NCBI GenBank assembly: GCA_945865885.1
Contig: CAMBEZ010000006.1
Location: 1 to 64,000, forward strand
Source of the DNA: Owenweeksia hongkongensis DSM 17368
Lineage (GTDB): Bacteria; Bacteroidota; Bacteroidia; Flavobacteriales; Schleiferiaceae
Direction: 5' to 3'
DNA: 64,000 nucleotides
Part shown: piece by piece, positions 6,729 to 15,737 of the stretch
Numbering within the stretch: position 1 is the first letter of the stretch
Layout: each line of letters begins with the position of its first letter
Position numbers and translations under genes: made by a program
Notes under the pieces: generated by a model
What the model was told of the DNA's origin: nothing
The model's database searches: none
What the model saw: the letters and a program-made list of their open reading frames with translations, nothing else

Positions 6729-8066
6729 TCAGCGGGTACGGCGTTCGTTGTAGTACGCCTGCGTTTCTTCCGACGGATTGAAGTACCCAAAGGCCACGTT
6801 TGGGTAGTGCGTGCGCACCAATTCCTGCAACTTCAATACCCCCAAAGGTTCGGGATCCGGTTCCAGCCGTACTTTTTTGAAGTACCAGTCCGGGTCAATG
6901 GTGAAGTTCCGCCACTGAATCATGTTCAGGTCCGTCGATTCAATCAACCGCTGCAGGGCCTCCCATTCCGCGCGGGCGTCCGTCACCCCCGGGAACACAA
7001 AGTAGTTGATGCTGGCCCAACCGCCGTGCTTGCGCACCACTTTCAGGCTTTCCACAATGTCTTCAAACGCGTAGTTGCGCGGAAGGTAGTAGTTGGTGTA
7101 CCAGTCCTTCCGGGCTGAGTTCATGCTCACGCGGATGCTCTGCAACCCCGCTTGGCACAAGGCTTCCACGGCGTCGGGCTTGGACCCGTTGGTGTTCATG
7201 TTGATGATGCCCTTGGGGGTTTGGGCGCGAATTTTTTGGATGGCCTGCACCAAGGTTTCCCAAACAAGCAGGGGTTCGCCTTCGCAGCCCTGACCAAAAG
7301 AAACAATGGGGTAGGGGGCGGACTCAATGTGGTACAACGCCATCTCCGCAATTTCGTTGGGGTCCGGGATGAACTTCAACCGAAAGTGGGCGCTGTGTAC
7401 GTCCTCGTCCTCCTGCAGGGAGATGCACCCCAAGCAGGTGGCGTTGCACGCGGGCGACGCCGGCACGGGGCATTCCCAGCGGTTCAAAAAGAAATTTTGG
7501 GCGGCACGGCAGCTGTAATCGCTGGCGCAGTTTTCCGCCAGGTGCTCCACCACGCGGTTGGCGGGGAAGCGCTTCCGCATTTGGTCTATGGACCGATCCA
7601 CCAGGGGCTGGTGAAACTGGCTGACGTCTTGGCGTAGGTCCGGATCTACCCGAACGGCTGCGGTCCAAAAGCGGTCGTTGAACCAACCCACGGCAGTGTA
7701 GGCGTAGAGCGGCAAGATGGGCGCCGTTCCGCGCTTTTCGTAGGCCGCCAAATACGTTTGGCTGTGCGCCGGGCTGATGAATGCCGCCACGGCCTCGGTT
7801 CCTTCGTACGGCTCAATTTTGCCGGACTTGGGATTCCAGCCCAAGGGTACGCGTCCGGGCAAAAAGAAGAATTCACTTCCTTCCGGCAGCGGGATGAAGT
7901 CTTCCGGTTGCAAAACCACGGAGGTTTTGCCCGTCCGGCCCACGCAGCGCCAGGTTTCGTGTTCTACAATTTCACCTTCCGCATCCGCAAAGAGCATGAA
8001 CGGAACTTCCGCCGGGTGTTCCACCGGTCGGGCTTGAAAAAGGGGTGAGGTTGCCAATTCCGCCAT
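6729..8066 (-). CDS. Radical SAM protein
   Basis: 445 residues from the chosen ATG. The 4Fe-4S-binding CX3CX2C motif (CNATCLGC) falls at about C207, C211 and C214, unusually late, after a 200-residue N-terminal domain of unknown type. A TIM-barrel core follows with SFGQGCEGEPL and INMNTNGS strands. The substrate is unknown. The start is fixed by a TACCTTTG element at 8071-8078, exactly four bases upstream of the ATG; a longer frame would run into the upstream helicase gene. It heads a four-gene run with the methyltransferase, cytochrome-b-like and hflX genes. Confidence 0.9.
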   Translation of the reverse strand: MAELATSPLFQARPVEHPAEVPFMLFADAEGEIVEHETWRCVGRTGKTSVVLQPEDFIPLPEGSEFFFLPGRVPLGWNPKSGKIEPYEGTEAVAAFISPAHSQTYLAAYEKRGTAPILPLYAYTAVGWFNDRFWTAAVRVDPDLRQDVSQFHQPLVDRSIDQMRKRFPANRVVEHLAENCASDYSCRAAQNFFLNRWECPVPASPACNATCLGCISLQEDEDVHSAHFRLKFIPDPNEIAEMALYHIESAPYPIVSFGQGCEGEPLLVWETLVQAIQKIRAQTPKGIINMNTNGSKPDAVEALCQAGLQSIRVSMNSARKDWYTNYYLPRNYAFEDIVESLKVVRKHGGWASINYFVFPGVTDARAEWEALQRLIESTDLNMIQWRNFTIDPDWYFKKVRLEPDPEPLGVLKLQELVRTHYPNVAFGYFNPSEETQAYYNERRTR

Positions 8067-8070
8067 GCAG

Positions 8071-8078
8071 CAAAGGTA
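8071..8078 (-). promoter_or_regulatory. -7 promoter element, radical SAM operon
   Basis: TACCTTTG ending four bases before the ATG, in the 19-base gap after the helicase stop. It implies a leaderless transcript. Confidence 0.65.
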
Positions 8079-8085
8079 GTTGGCC

Positions 8086-9573
8086 TCAGCGATTTCGCTT
8101 CCACCAAGGGGCGGAACTCTTGTTCGCGTCTGCACCCGCTGCATTGCTGCCGCCGTCGGCCCGGTTGGGGCGATCGGAAGATCCCCCCGTGCGGCCGTCG
8201 GCCCGCCCTACGGGCCGGCCTCCTCCGCGCGATTCACCTCCGCGCGCTTCGCCACCGCGGTATCCGCCGCCGGCGTTGCCGGCCGCGCTACCGCCACGGT
8301 TGGACGATCCGCCAGACGCAGATTTCGTGCGGTTGCCGCCGCCGCCGTTGCTTCCGCCCTTGCCCTTTCCGGGGCCGCGCGGTTCGCGCGGCGGACGTGG
8401 GGGCTCAGGTGCCTCCTGGGGCAATACCGCACCGGGCTGGTACGGATGCGTAGCGTCCACCGGAATGTCCTGGCGGATCAACTTTTGGATGTCTTTCAAG
8501 AAGGGAAGCTCCTCGCGGTCCACCAAAGACCAAGCAATTCCGCTGTTGCCCGCACGTCCGGTACGTCCAATGCGGTGCACGTACGTTTCCGGAATGTTGG
8601 GAATTTCAAAATTGATCACGTGCGTCAGCTCGTCAATGTCGATGCCGCGTGCCGCAATGTCTGTGGCCACCAGAACGCGCGTGGTGCGGTTCTTGAAGTT
8701 GCCCAACGCATTTTGGCGGGCAGACTGGCTCTTGTTGCCGTGAATGGCCTGGGCGGTGATGCCGTTGTTCGCCAAATCCTTAACCACCTTGTCCGCGCCG
8801 TGCTTGGTGCGGGTAAATACCAATATGGACGGCACTTCGGGCGCCACATCTTTCAGCAAATGGCGCAGCAAGAAGCGCTTGCCTTTTTGGTCCACCTTGT
8901 AAACCACTTGGCTCACTTTTTCTGCGGTAGAAGACACGGGAGCCACGGAAACGCGCACCGGCTGGTGCAGCAGGTTGTCCGACAACTTCACAACTTCCGA
9001 CGGCATGGTGGCCGAGAAGAACATCGTTTGGCGCTTGGAGGGCAATTTGGCAATGACTTTTTTCACGTCGTGAATGAAGCCCATGTCCAGCATGCGGTCT
9101 GCCTCATCCAAGACAAAATGGGTCAAATGACGCAAATCAACGTGCCCTTGGCTCATCAAGTCCAGCAATCGGCCGGGGGTGGCGGTGACCAAATCCGCGC
9201 CTTGGCGCAAAGCATTTACCTGGGGTTGTTGGCCGACGCCGCCAAAAATTACCGAATGGCGCAGCGCGAGGTTGCGTCCGTACGAGGCAATGCTTTCGTC
9301 AATTTGCAAGGCCAATTCCCGTGTGGGGGTGAGGATCAAGACCCGGATGGGCCGCGGTCCGCGCGCTTCAGGAACGTGCATCAGGTGCTGCAAGATGGGC
9401 AGCGTGAAGGCTGCTGTTTTGCCGGTTCCAGTTTGTGCGGTTCCCAAAAGGTCGCGACCTTCTAGGGCCGGGGGAATGCTTTGGGCTTGAATGGGAGTGG
9501 GGGTGGTGTACCCCTCGTGGGCCAGGGCCTCCAACAGGGGAGCGGCCAGGCCGAGTTCAGAAAATGAATTCAA
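8086..9573 (-). CDS. DEAD-box RNA helicase, RhlE type, with Gly/Arg-rich tail
   Basis: 495 residues. Motifs seen in order: Q motif (TPTPIQ), Walker [19 protein letters not shown] in [16 protein letters not shown], and the helicase C motifs with ARGIDI and HRIGRTGR. After about residue 390 comes a low-complexity Gly/Arg/Ser-rich tail typical of RhlE-like proteins and likely to bind RNA. The start is an unusual TTG; no ATG or GTG is available in this frame before a stop. The TTG overlaps the TGA of a short upstream reading frame as TTGA. A second RhlE-like helicase occurs at 36339. Confidence 0.95.
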   Translation of the reverse strand: MNSFSELGLAAPLLEALAHEGYTTPTPIQAQSIPPALEGRDLLGTAQTGTGKTAAFTLPILQHLMHVPEARGPRPIRVLILTPTRELALQIDESIASYGRNLALRHSVIFGGVGQQPQVNALRQGADLVTATPGRLLDLMSQGHVDLRHLTHFVLDEADRMLDMGFIHDVKKVIAKLPSKRQTMFFSATMPSEVVKLSDNLLHQPVRVSVAPVSSTAEKVSQVVYKVDQKGKRFLLRHLLKDVAPEVPSILVFTRTKHGADKVVKDLANNGITAQAIHGNKSQSARQNALGNFKNRTTRVLVATDIAARGIDIDELTHVINFEIPNIPETYVHRIGRTGRAGNSGIAWSLVDREELPFLKDIQKLIRQDIPVDATHPYQPGAVLPQEAPEPPRPPREPRGPGKGKGGSNGGGGNRTKSASGGSSNRGGSAAGNAGGGYRGGEARGGESRGGGRPVGRADGRTGGSSDRPNRADGGSNAAGADANKSSAPWWKRNR

Positions 9574-9677
9574 AAGATGATGGTGAAGACAGGCCGGTCA
9601 ATCGGCGGAATATCGGGGTTATTGAGTTCCTTTTTGGTGCTGCGCGGCCCTTCGGGTTTATTGACACCGCCAGCAGG
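9570..9677 (-). other. Possible short upstream reading frame in helicase leader
   Basis: The leader from the inferred start near 9684 is open in one frame ending [17 protein letters not shown]-stop, and its TGA overlaps the helicase TTG (TTGA). No ATG, GTG or TTG lies in frame after the promoter at 9688-9695; a longer frame begins upstream at 9755 in sequence that this promoter would not transcribe. It may be a coupled leader peptide or chance. Confidence 0.25.
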
Positions 9678-9687
9678 ATCGAAAGTA

Positions 9688-9695
9688 CAAAGGTA
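9688..9695 (-). promoter_or_regulatory. -7 promoter element, helicase
   Basis: TACCTTTG on the minus strand. Transcription would start near 9684, giving the helicase a leader of about 110 bases, far longer than the other promoters here. Confidence 0.55.
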
Positions 9696-9702
9696 CAGCA
9701 AA

Positions 9703-11007
9703 TTATTTTGAGGCCTTTCCGGAACGCGCAGCGCTGTGGCTGGGGGGTCTAACAATCAGCCGGATGATGTTTTTGTGGGAGAAGTATTTCATGGCCCAGT
9801 TGAACAAAACCACCAGTCGGTTTTTGAACCCAATCAAGGAAACCAGGTGCACCGCCATCCAGAGGTACCAGGCCACAAGGCCCTGAAAGCGCAGTTTGCC
9901 CACTTCCACCACAGCCTTATTGCGGCCAATGGTGGCCAGGTTGCCCTGATCACGGTACCGGAACGGATGCGCGGGCGCCGCGTTGGACGCCAACAGCAGC
10001 AGATTCTTCGCCAACACCTCCGCTTGCTGAATGGCAACCGGGGCCACCATGGGGTGGCCGTTGGCCCCCACAAAGGCAACGTCGCCCACGGCAAAAACAT
10101 TGGAAACGCCGTCAACCTGCAGGAAGTCGTTGACGGACAAGCGGTTCGCGCGGGTGTAAACGTTTGCGGGCAGTCCGGAGACCGCGGCGCCCATGACTCC
10201 GGCAGACCAGATGACGGTGCGCGACCGCAAGGATTCGCCGGTGGACAGCGTCAGCATTTCGCCGTCGTAGTCCAGCACGCGTTGCCCCAAACGCAATTGA
10301 ACCCCCATGGAGCGGAGGTAGTCTTGCGCCACGTGGGATGATTTTTCCGAAAAACTGGCCAGTACGCGGGGGCCCGCCTCAATCAAGGTGATTTGCATGG
10401 TTTCCGCGTCCACCTCTTTGTACTCTTCGGCCAAAATGTTCTTGCGAATTTCCGCCAGGGCACCTGCAACTTCCACCCCCGTAGGCCCGCCGCCCACGAT
10501 CACAAAATTAAGCGCAGACCGACGGTCGTCGTCCTGCAAATACAAGGCGTCTTCAAATTCCTGCAGGAAGTCCGAGCGAATGTCCAAGGCCTGAGCGATG
10601 GATTTAAGCTGCAGCGAATTGCGCTCCAGGGCTTCGTTTCCAAAGAAATTGGTCTTGGAACCGGTGGCAACCACCAAGTAGTCGTAGGCAAAAATGCCTT
10701 GATCCGTGTGGATGTGTTGTTCTTGGGTGTCTACGGAATGAACCACCGCTTTCCGGAAGGCCACGTTGGGAATCTTGGCGATTTTCCGGCGGTAGGGGAA
10801 GCCGATGTTGTCCGGCGCCAAAGAGCCGGTAGCTACTTGGTACAGGAGCGGTTGAAACGTGTGGAAGTTGTTTTGGTCGATCAAGAGAACTTTGACCGGT
10901 TGCTTCGCCAATTTTTGGATCAAGGTAATGCCGGCGAAACCGCCGCCCAATACCACCACGGTGGGTCCGGGGAGGGCGTCTAAGCCGGTTGAAACAAGAT
11001 GTGTCAT
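9703..11007 (-). CDS. Type II NADH dehydrogenase (NAD(P)/FAD-dependent oxidoreductase)
   Basis: 434 residues from the ATG reading MTHLVSTGLD. FAD-binding GxGxxG in VVVLGGGFAG (about residues 17-26), NAD-binding Rossmann motif in FVIVGGGPTGVEVAGALAE, and the second FAD motif in VFAVGDVA. A C-terminal amphipathic/hydrophobic segment (YLWMAVHLVSLIGF) fits membrane association. This is the non-proton-pumping NDH-2 that passes electrons from NADH to quinone. An ATG 25 codons upstream is possible but adds a charged extension unlike the family. Single gene, divergent from the TonB receptor at 11147. Confidence 0.93.
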   Translation of the reverse strand: MTHLVSTGLDALPGPTVVVLGGGFAGITLIQKLAKQPVKVLLIDQNNFHTFQPLLYQVATGSLAPDNIGFPYRRKIAKIPNVAFRKAVVHSVDTQEQHIHTDQGIFAYDYLVVATGSKTNFFGNEALERNSLQLKSIAQALDIRSDFLQEFEDALYLQDDDRRSALNFVIVGGGPTGVEVAGALAEIRKNILAEEYKEVDAETMQITLIEAGPRVLASFSEKSSHVAQDYLRSMGVQLRLGQRVLDYDGEMLTLSTGESLRSRTVIWSAGVMGAAVSGLPANVYTRANRLSVNDFLQVDGVSNVFAVGDVAFVGANGHPMVAPVAIQQAEVLAKNLLLLASNAAPAHPFRYRDQGNLATIGRNKAVVEVGKLRFQGLVAWYLWMAVHLVSLIGFKNRLVVLFNWAMKYFSHKNIIRLIVRPPSHSAARSGKASK

Positions 11008-11024
11008 GCGTTTAATTAATGCAG

Positions 11025-11032
11025 CAAAGGTC
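11025..11032 (-). promoter_or_regulatory. -7-like element, NDH-2
   Basis: GACCTTTG, one mismatch to TAnnTTTG, 17 bases upstream of the chosen ATG. Confidence 0.4.
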
Positions 11033-11146
11033 GCCTTTTGTGGCGAGCACCTGCGACGCTCCTCATGCAAAAAGTACACCACACGGTCTTTTTAATTCTA
11101 TTTTAGCACGGTTGTTGCTGCAATGCACCACCCGATCTGCCCCTCC

Positions 11147-13372
11147 ATGAGATTTATCCACCTCCGCGCTTTGCCTTTTTGGGCTCTACTCTTGGGAGTT
11201 GCCACAACAACGCTTGCACAAAAGAGCAGTGGGTCGCCTCAATTGGATACCGCGCAGTCTCAGGACTTGGATGAGGTTGTGGTGGCAGGCTCGCGTTGGA
11301 GCCAAGCCATGAATCACGTGCCGTCGCAAGTGGACGTGGTCAGCAAAAAAAACATTGCGCAGTTTCAGCCGCAAACGGCGGCGGATCTGCTGGGATTGTC
11401 CGGCAAGGTGTTCATTCAGAAAAGCCAGCAGGGCGGGGGCAGCCCCATGATTCGGGGGTTTGCCACCAATCGATTGATTTATACGGTGGACGGAGTGCGC
11501 ATGAACACGGCAATTTTTCGCAGCGGAAACATCCAGAACGTCATCAATTTGGACCCCTTCGCCACGGAACGTGCGGAGGTGGTTTTTGGCCCGGCCAGTG
11601 TGGTGTACGGCAGCGATGCGGTGGGCGGTGTGATGGCGTTCAGCACGTTGCAACCGCATTTTGGCAGCGCCGTTCGTGGAAACGTAGATTTTCGCTTTAC
11701 GTCCGCAAATAAAGAACAGACGGCCCACGCAGACGTGTCCTACGGCGGCAAGCGCTGGGCGGCGGTGACCAGCTTGAGCCGGTGGGATTTTGATCACCTC
11801 CGCCAAGGATCCAGGGGACCGTCGGACTACGTAAAACCCTACTACGTGTTGCCGGGTTTGGAGGGGGATTCGGTGGTGCTGCAAAGAGATTCGCTCCTGC
11901 AAATTCCAACGGCCTATCGGCAGTGGAATTTCATGCAGAAGGTGGCGTTTAGGCCGTCGGCTCAGTGGAAAATAGAGTACGCCCTGCACCATTCGCAGAC
12001 GTCCGCTTACGGTCGGTACGACCGCCACAACCGGATTCGGAACGGGTTGCCGCGCTACGCGGAGTGGGATTACGGCCCGCAGCTTTGGACCATGAACCTG
12101 CTGAGCGCCCAGCATTTGAAAAAAACGCGCTGGTACGACCAAGCTTCGTACCGTGCTGCCGTTCAAACGTTTGCAGAGTCGCGCATCGACCGCAGCCTGA
12201 ACAAACCGGACCGCACCGTGCAGTCCGAATACGTTACGGCTTATTCTTTTAATGCGGATTATACCCGGGCTTTGGGCAATCGGCACCGGATCTTTTATGG
12301 ATTGGAGGGCGTGCTGGACGACGTTCGATCCGCAGGCGAGGTGGTTCATTTGGATACGGACTTGAGCGAACCTACTTTTTCCCGGTACCCGCAGGCCACG
12401 TGGCACTCCGTGGGTCTTTATGCAAGCGACGAATGGAACGCATCCCCAAAAACCACGGTCACTTCCGGTTTGCGCCTCAACGCCGTGGGCTTGGACGCGG
12501 ACTTTACCTCGCAATTGGCCTATTTCCCGCTGCCGTTTGCGTCGGCTCAGGTTCGCGACGAAGCACTCACGGGCAGTTTTGGGGTGGCCCACCGCCCCAA
12601 TGCGCGTTGGACGTTTAAGGCCAACGCCGGCACGGCGTTTCGTGCGCCGAACGTGGACGACATGGGCAAGATTTTTGACTCTTCCCCCGGTATGGTGGTG
12701 GTTCCCAACGATCAACTGAAGTCCGAGTACGCCTACAACGCAGACGTGGACATCGCGTGGAAGTCTTCCGCCGGTGTAAAGGTTGATTTTGCGGCCTACG
12801 CTACGCTGCTGGAGGGTGCGTTGGTTCGTCGGCCCACCACCTTGAATGGGGAAGACAGCATTCTGTACGACGGTGAGCTGAGCCGGGTGGAGTCCATCCA
12901 AAACGCGGCCGTTGCTCGTGTGGCGGGGGTGCATTTGGCGGCCGAGGTGCCGCTGGCTCCCGCATGGTTGGCCTACGCATCGGTCAACGTGCAGAACGGC
13001 ACGGAGGTGATGGACGACGGGACGGTTTCTGCCGCGCGCCACGCCGCCCCTGTGTTTGGCACGTCGCGGTTGACGTACCGCAAAAACCGGCTGCGTGCGG
13101 ACGCCTACGTGAACTTTCAAGGGGCTCGCGCGCACGATCGCTTGGCGGTAGAAGAGCAAGCCAAGACGGAGATTTACGCGAAGGACGCCAACGGCCAAAC
13201 CTACAGCCCGGCCTGGTATACAGCGAACGTACGGGCCACCTACACCACCAAATTTGGTTTGCGTGCCCAGGTGGGCTTGGAAAACCTAACCGACGTTCGC
13301 TACCGTCCCTACAGCTCCGGGGTTTCCGGTGCGGGTAGAAGCGTGGTGGTAGCGGTTCACGTGCAGTTTTAA
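11147..13372 (+). CDS. TonB-dependent receptor, hemoglobin/heme-type
   Basis: 741 residues: signal peptide (RFIHLRALPFWALLLGVATT..AQ), TonB-box-like segment DEVVVAGSRW, plug domain with PMIRGFATNRLIYTVDGVRM and the ERAEVVFGPASVVYGSDAVGG segment, and a 22-strand barrel ending in an aromatic residue (VVVAVHVQF). The plug pattern, especially RGF..NR....DGVR, is that of the hemoglobin/transferrin/lactoferrin receptor family, so iron or heme uptake is likely though the ligand is not proved. Upstream ATG at 11123 would add eight residues before the signal peptide. No SusD partner is adjacent. Single transcription unit. Confidence 0.9.
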   Translation: MRFIHLRALPFWALLLGVATTTLAQKSSGSPQLDTAQSQDLDEVVVAGSRWSQAMNHVPSQVDVVSKKNIAQFQPQTAADLLGLSGKVFIQKSQQGGGSPMIRGFATNRLIYTVDGVRMNTAIFRSGNIQNVINLDPFATERAEVVFGPASVVYGSDAVGGVMAFSTLQPHFGSAVRGNVDFRFTSANKEQTAHADVSYGGKRWAAVTSLSRWDFDHLRQGSRGPSDYVKPYYVLPGLEGDSVVLQRDSLLQIPTAYRQWNFMQKVAFRPSAQWKIEYALHHSQTSAYGRYDRHNRIRNGLPRYAEWDYGPQLWTMNLLSAQHLKKTRWYDQASYRAAVQTFAESRIDRSLNKPDRTVQSEYVTAYSFNADYTRALGNRHRIFYGLEGVLDDVRSAGEVVHLDTDLSEPTFSRYPQATWHSVGLYASDEWNASPKTTVTSGLRLNAVGLDADFTSQLAYFPLPFASAQVRDEALTGSFGVAHRPNARWTFKANAGTAFRAPNVDDMGKIFDSSPGMVVVPNDQLKSEYAYNADVDIAWKSSAGVKVDFAAYATLLEGALVRRPTTLNGEDSILYDGELSRVESIQNAAVARVAGVHLAAEVPLAPAWLAYASVNVQNGTEVMDDGTVSAARHAAPVFGTSRLTYRKNRLRADAYVNFQGARAHDRLAVEEQAKTEIYAKDANGQTYSPAWYTANVRATYTTKFGLRAQVGLENLTDVRYRPYSSGVSGAGRSVVVAVHVQF

Positions 13373-13401
13373 CGACGTTCTCGTCTCGTACTTTGTTGAC
13401 G

Positions 13402-13427
13402 GCAGCGGCTCCTTGGGGAGCCGCTGC
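13402..13427. terminator. Hairpin between convergent genes
   Basis: Eleven-base-pair perfect stem (GCAGCGGCTCC/GGAGCCGCTGC) with a TTGG loop between the receptor and the porin-like gene. No T-run follows on either strand, so it may act as a Rho-independent-like block or an RNA end protector. Confidence 0.5.
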
Positions 13428-13430
13428 TCG

Positions 13431-14504
13431 TTACAACCAGACCGTCCAGCCGGCCACGGCCCATTGGGCGTATTTGCCCAGGCCTTGAGCGGGGAAGCTG
13501 TCGTTGAAGGCCAAAAATTGCCGCGTTTCCAAGCGCAGGAGGGCGCGGGCGTGGGGTTGGTAGTTGAGGGTTAGGCCTCCGGACGCGGTGCGGAATCCCG
13601 GATAACCTTGGAGGTACGGCGTCACCACTTGATTGGGGTCGTGGAAGTACTCCAGCCGGCCGGACAGGCTCCAGTTTTTGGCCAAAGGGGCCTGCACTTG
13701 GGCGTTCGCCTGGCCCCAGTAGCCTTGACCGGCTTGGTGGCCCAGGTAGGCGTCTGCCGTTGCTTTCCATCCTTTGGGGCCCTGGTAAATGGCATAGAAG
13801 TCCGCAAACAGCCGACGCGTGGCGCTGCTGGGGAACAACTGTTGCTGTTCTTTTCCGGCAAAGGCCACTGCGTTCAACAACCAGCGTGCGTTGGGGCGGT
13901 ATTCCCAGTGAACCACCCCGGCCATACCGGGCGTTTGGTCCTGCATCTGTTGCCATCCGTTTACGGCATAAACCGCGACGGTGGATTTCTCGCCCAAACC
14001 GGCAGTCAATTTCATGCCCTGCAGGTAGTAGGGAACGTATTCCGCGGAAAAGGACCGCAGGTACATCAGGTGGTCTTTAGACAGCGCACTCTCGTTGGTG
14101 AATGGGGAGCCCAAAATTCCCCCGTCCAACCACAGGTTGGCCTTGGGGTGGAGTTTGATGCCGGCGTTGCCTTCCAGCAAGGGAAGCTCGCCGGGGGCGT
14201 AGTTGGATTGCACGTACGTGCCCCAAGCAGGCATGAGTCGGGCCCGCACGGTTCCGTCGTTGTACCGTACGTCAATGGCCGCCACGTTGAGCGCAAACTG
14301 GTTGAGTCGATTGGACGATACAAAGTAGGGGAATGCGGCACCCCCTGAGAGGTTTGACGTTCCGGAGTAGGCGTCCAAGTAGGCCCCTACCGTCAGTTTT
14401 CCCAGTTTGACGCCGCTGGTGGTGTCCGCAAATCCGGGGTTGGCTACTTGGGCGGCGGCGCTGGTTGCAGCAAGAATGGCCACAAGGGGAAGTAGGTTTT
14501 TCAT
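13431..14504 (-). CDS. Porin-like outer-membrane beta-barrel protein
   Basis: 357 residues beginning with a signal peptide (MKNLLPLVAILAATSAAAQ). The rest alternates hydrophobic and polar residues in many strands (for example LTVGAYLDAYSG, VRARLMPAWGTYVQ, GLTLNYQPHARALLRLETRQF) and ends VAGWTVWL, a typical barrel terminus with aromatic and hydrophobic residues. It resembles the Bacteroidota outer-membrane porins of the BBP2/OprB-like type. The ATG lies four bases after the stop of the upstream GyrI-like gene, so the two are one operon. The solute is unknown. Confidence 0.85.
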   Translation of the reverse strand: MKNLLPLVAILAATSAAAQVANPGFADTTSGVKLGKLTVGAYLDAYSGTSNLSGGAAFPYFVSSNRLNQFALNVAAIDVRYNDGTVRARLMPAWGTYVQSNYAPGELPLLEGNAGIKLHPKANLWLDGGILGSPFTNESALSKDHLMYLRSFSAEYVPYYLQGMKLTAGLGEKSTVAVYAVNGWQQMQDQTPGMAGVVHWEYRPNARWLLNAVAFAGKEQQQLFPSSATRRLFADFYAIYQGPKGWKATADAYLGHQAGQGYWGQANAQVQAPLAKNWSLSGRLEYFHDPNQVVTPYLQGYPGFRTASGGLTLNYQPHARALLRLETRQFLAFNDSFPAQGLGKYAQWAVAGWTVWL

Positions 14505-14508
14505 GGGG

Positions 14509-15087
14509 CTACTGTGGGGTTTGATCCGGTCCAAACACAAAAGTGTAGTAGGTGGTGCCCTGGTCGTATTTCTCGTACACGGCGATGGGGGCGGCCCGAC
14601 GGCTCGTTTGGTAGGCTTCCGTCAGCAAAGGATAGGCCCGCAGGGCGCCTAGGGCGAAGGCGAGCTTGTTTTTGGCTTGGTAGGCCACCACCAAGGCAGT
14701 TCCGCCGGGGAGGGTGTCTGTGCGCAGTCCGGCCAGGAGAAGCGCGGCCGTGCGTGCGGAATCCGGGGAGTTTTGCAGAATGCGTCCGTAGAGTCCGCGG
14801 CATTGTTCGGGAGCTACCGCGCTGGGGTCGTCAAAATACCAACTGAATCCGGGACCGCTGGGGCCGTTCAGGGAATCCAGCAGCACGTTAGCTTTTTCAA
14901 GGGTTGGAAAAACGGTTTCGTAGGGTCCGGTGTAGTCCAAGCCGGCCACGGTTTGCGGCAAAACGTCAACCGTCTCTACGCGCAGGGTTTGAAACCCGCC
15001 TCCGTAGGCGTAGGCACCTAAAACCAAAGCCGTTACGACACTGGCCACAACCGCAACGCCGACGACCCATTTTTTAACCGTTTTCAT
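14509..15087 (-). CDS. Membrane-anchored GyrI-like/effector-binding domain protein
   Basis: 192 residues: an N-terminal transmembrane helix (VVGVAVVASVVTALVLGAYAYGG) then a GyrI-like small-molecule-binding domain (DYTGPYETVFPTLEKANVLL, FSWYFDDP, CRGLYGRIL, TYYTFVFG). The same layout, one helix plus a GyrI-like domain, is known in the eukaryotic TEX264 protein. In bacteria such domains bind drugs or cyclic peptides or inhibit gyrase. It is followed four bases later by a porin-like gene, so a role in envelope transport or detoxification is possible but inferred. The start is supported by a CACCTTTG element exactly four bases upstream. Confidence 0.82.
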   Translation of the reverse strand: MKTVKKWVVGVAVVASVVTALVLGAYAYGGGFQTLRVETVDVLPQTVAGLDYTGPYETVFPTLEKANVLLDSLNGPSGPGFSWYFDDPSAVAPEQCRGLYGRILQNSPDSARTAALLLAGLRTDTLPGGTALVVAYQAKNKLAFALGALRAYPLLTEAYQTSRRAAPIAVYEKYDQGTTYYTFVFGPDQTPQ

Positions 15088-15091
15088 GAAT

Positions 15092-15099
15092 CAAAGGTG
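15092..15099 (-). promoter_or_regulatory. -7-like element, GyrI-like/porin operon
   Basis: CACCTTTG, one mismatch to the consensus, ending four bases before the ATG at 15087. Confidence 0.5.
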
Positions 15100-15167
15100 G
15101 GCAAATTTTCCGCTCCACGCTTCGTTCTTGCGCGGGTTTCGCTTTATTTTTTGCCGTACTTCGCACC

Positions 15168-15737
15168 ATGAAGCAATCGGTTGTTTTGGGTTTGGCCTTG
15201 GGGGCCTTCAGCTACGGCTGGCTCTTGTTGGAAAAAGCATTTGGGCTGCACGGCCCGCGGTTGCCGCTGTACGTTTATTTTGTTTTGATCTCTGTGGTTC
15301 CCACGCTCTTGCTGTGGCAGTGGGGGATGCGCCGCATTCGTTTGGGGCTGCCGGAGGCGCCCAGTTTTGTTCGACTTTTTCAATCCGGCCTGGTGGCGGT
15401 TGGTGTTTGGGCCTTGGCAACGGCGTTGGGTCAGTGGCTGTTCCACACTGCGGTGAGCCCTCGTTTTTTGGAGGAGGCTGCAGCACGGGCGGTGAGCGTT
15501 GGATTGGACGCGTCGACGGCGGCCTCCACCTACAGCTTGGGTTCGTACGTGCTGCAAAACGTGGCGAGCACCTTGTCCCAAGGCGTGGTTTTGGCCGCTG
15601 GATTTGCCTATTTTGGAAGTCGTCGGGCGGAGGCACACCGGAAAACTACGGAGGCGGTGCGCGGAATGATGAACGGCTCCGGCAAAGCGGGTTCCTCGTC
15701 CGCCAAAGGCGGCCCCAAAAGCGGGAAGCGTGCTTGA
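15168..15737 (+). CDS. DUF4199 membrane protein
   Basis: 189 residues, matching DUF4199 in size and layout: four hydrophobic helices with a cytoplasmic, basic, Gly/Ser/Lys-rich tail (SGKAGSSSAKGGPKSGKRA). These proteins are common in Bacteroidota and have no known function. It overlaps the cutC start by eight bases, so translation is coupled. A TACTTCG stretch four bases before the ATG is a degenerate -7 element. Confidence 0.82.
   Translation: MKQSVVLGLALGAFSYGWLLLEKAFGLHGPRLPLYVYFVLISVVPTLLLWQWGMRRIRLGLPEAPSFVRLFQSGLVAVGVWALATALGQWLFHTAVSPRFLEEAAARAVSVGLDASTAASTYSLGSYVLQNVASTLSQGVVLAAGFAYFGSRRAEAHRKTTEAVRGMMNGSGKAGSSSAKGGPKSGKRA

Noticed and set aside
11186-13198. 670-residue open frame antisense to the TonB receptor
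   Set aside because: The plus-strand receptor has signal peptide, plug and barrel end; the antisense protein has Arg/His-rich composition without motifs.
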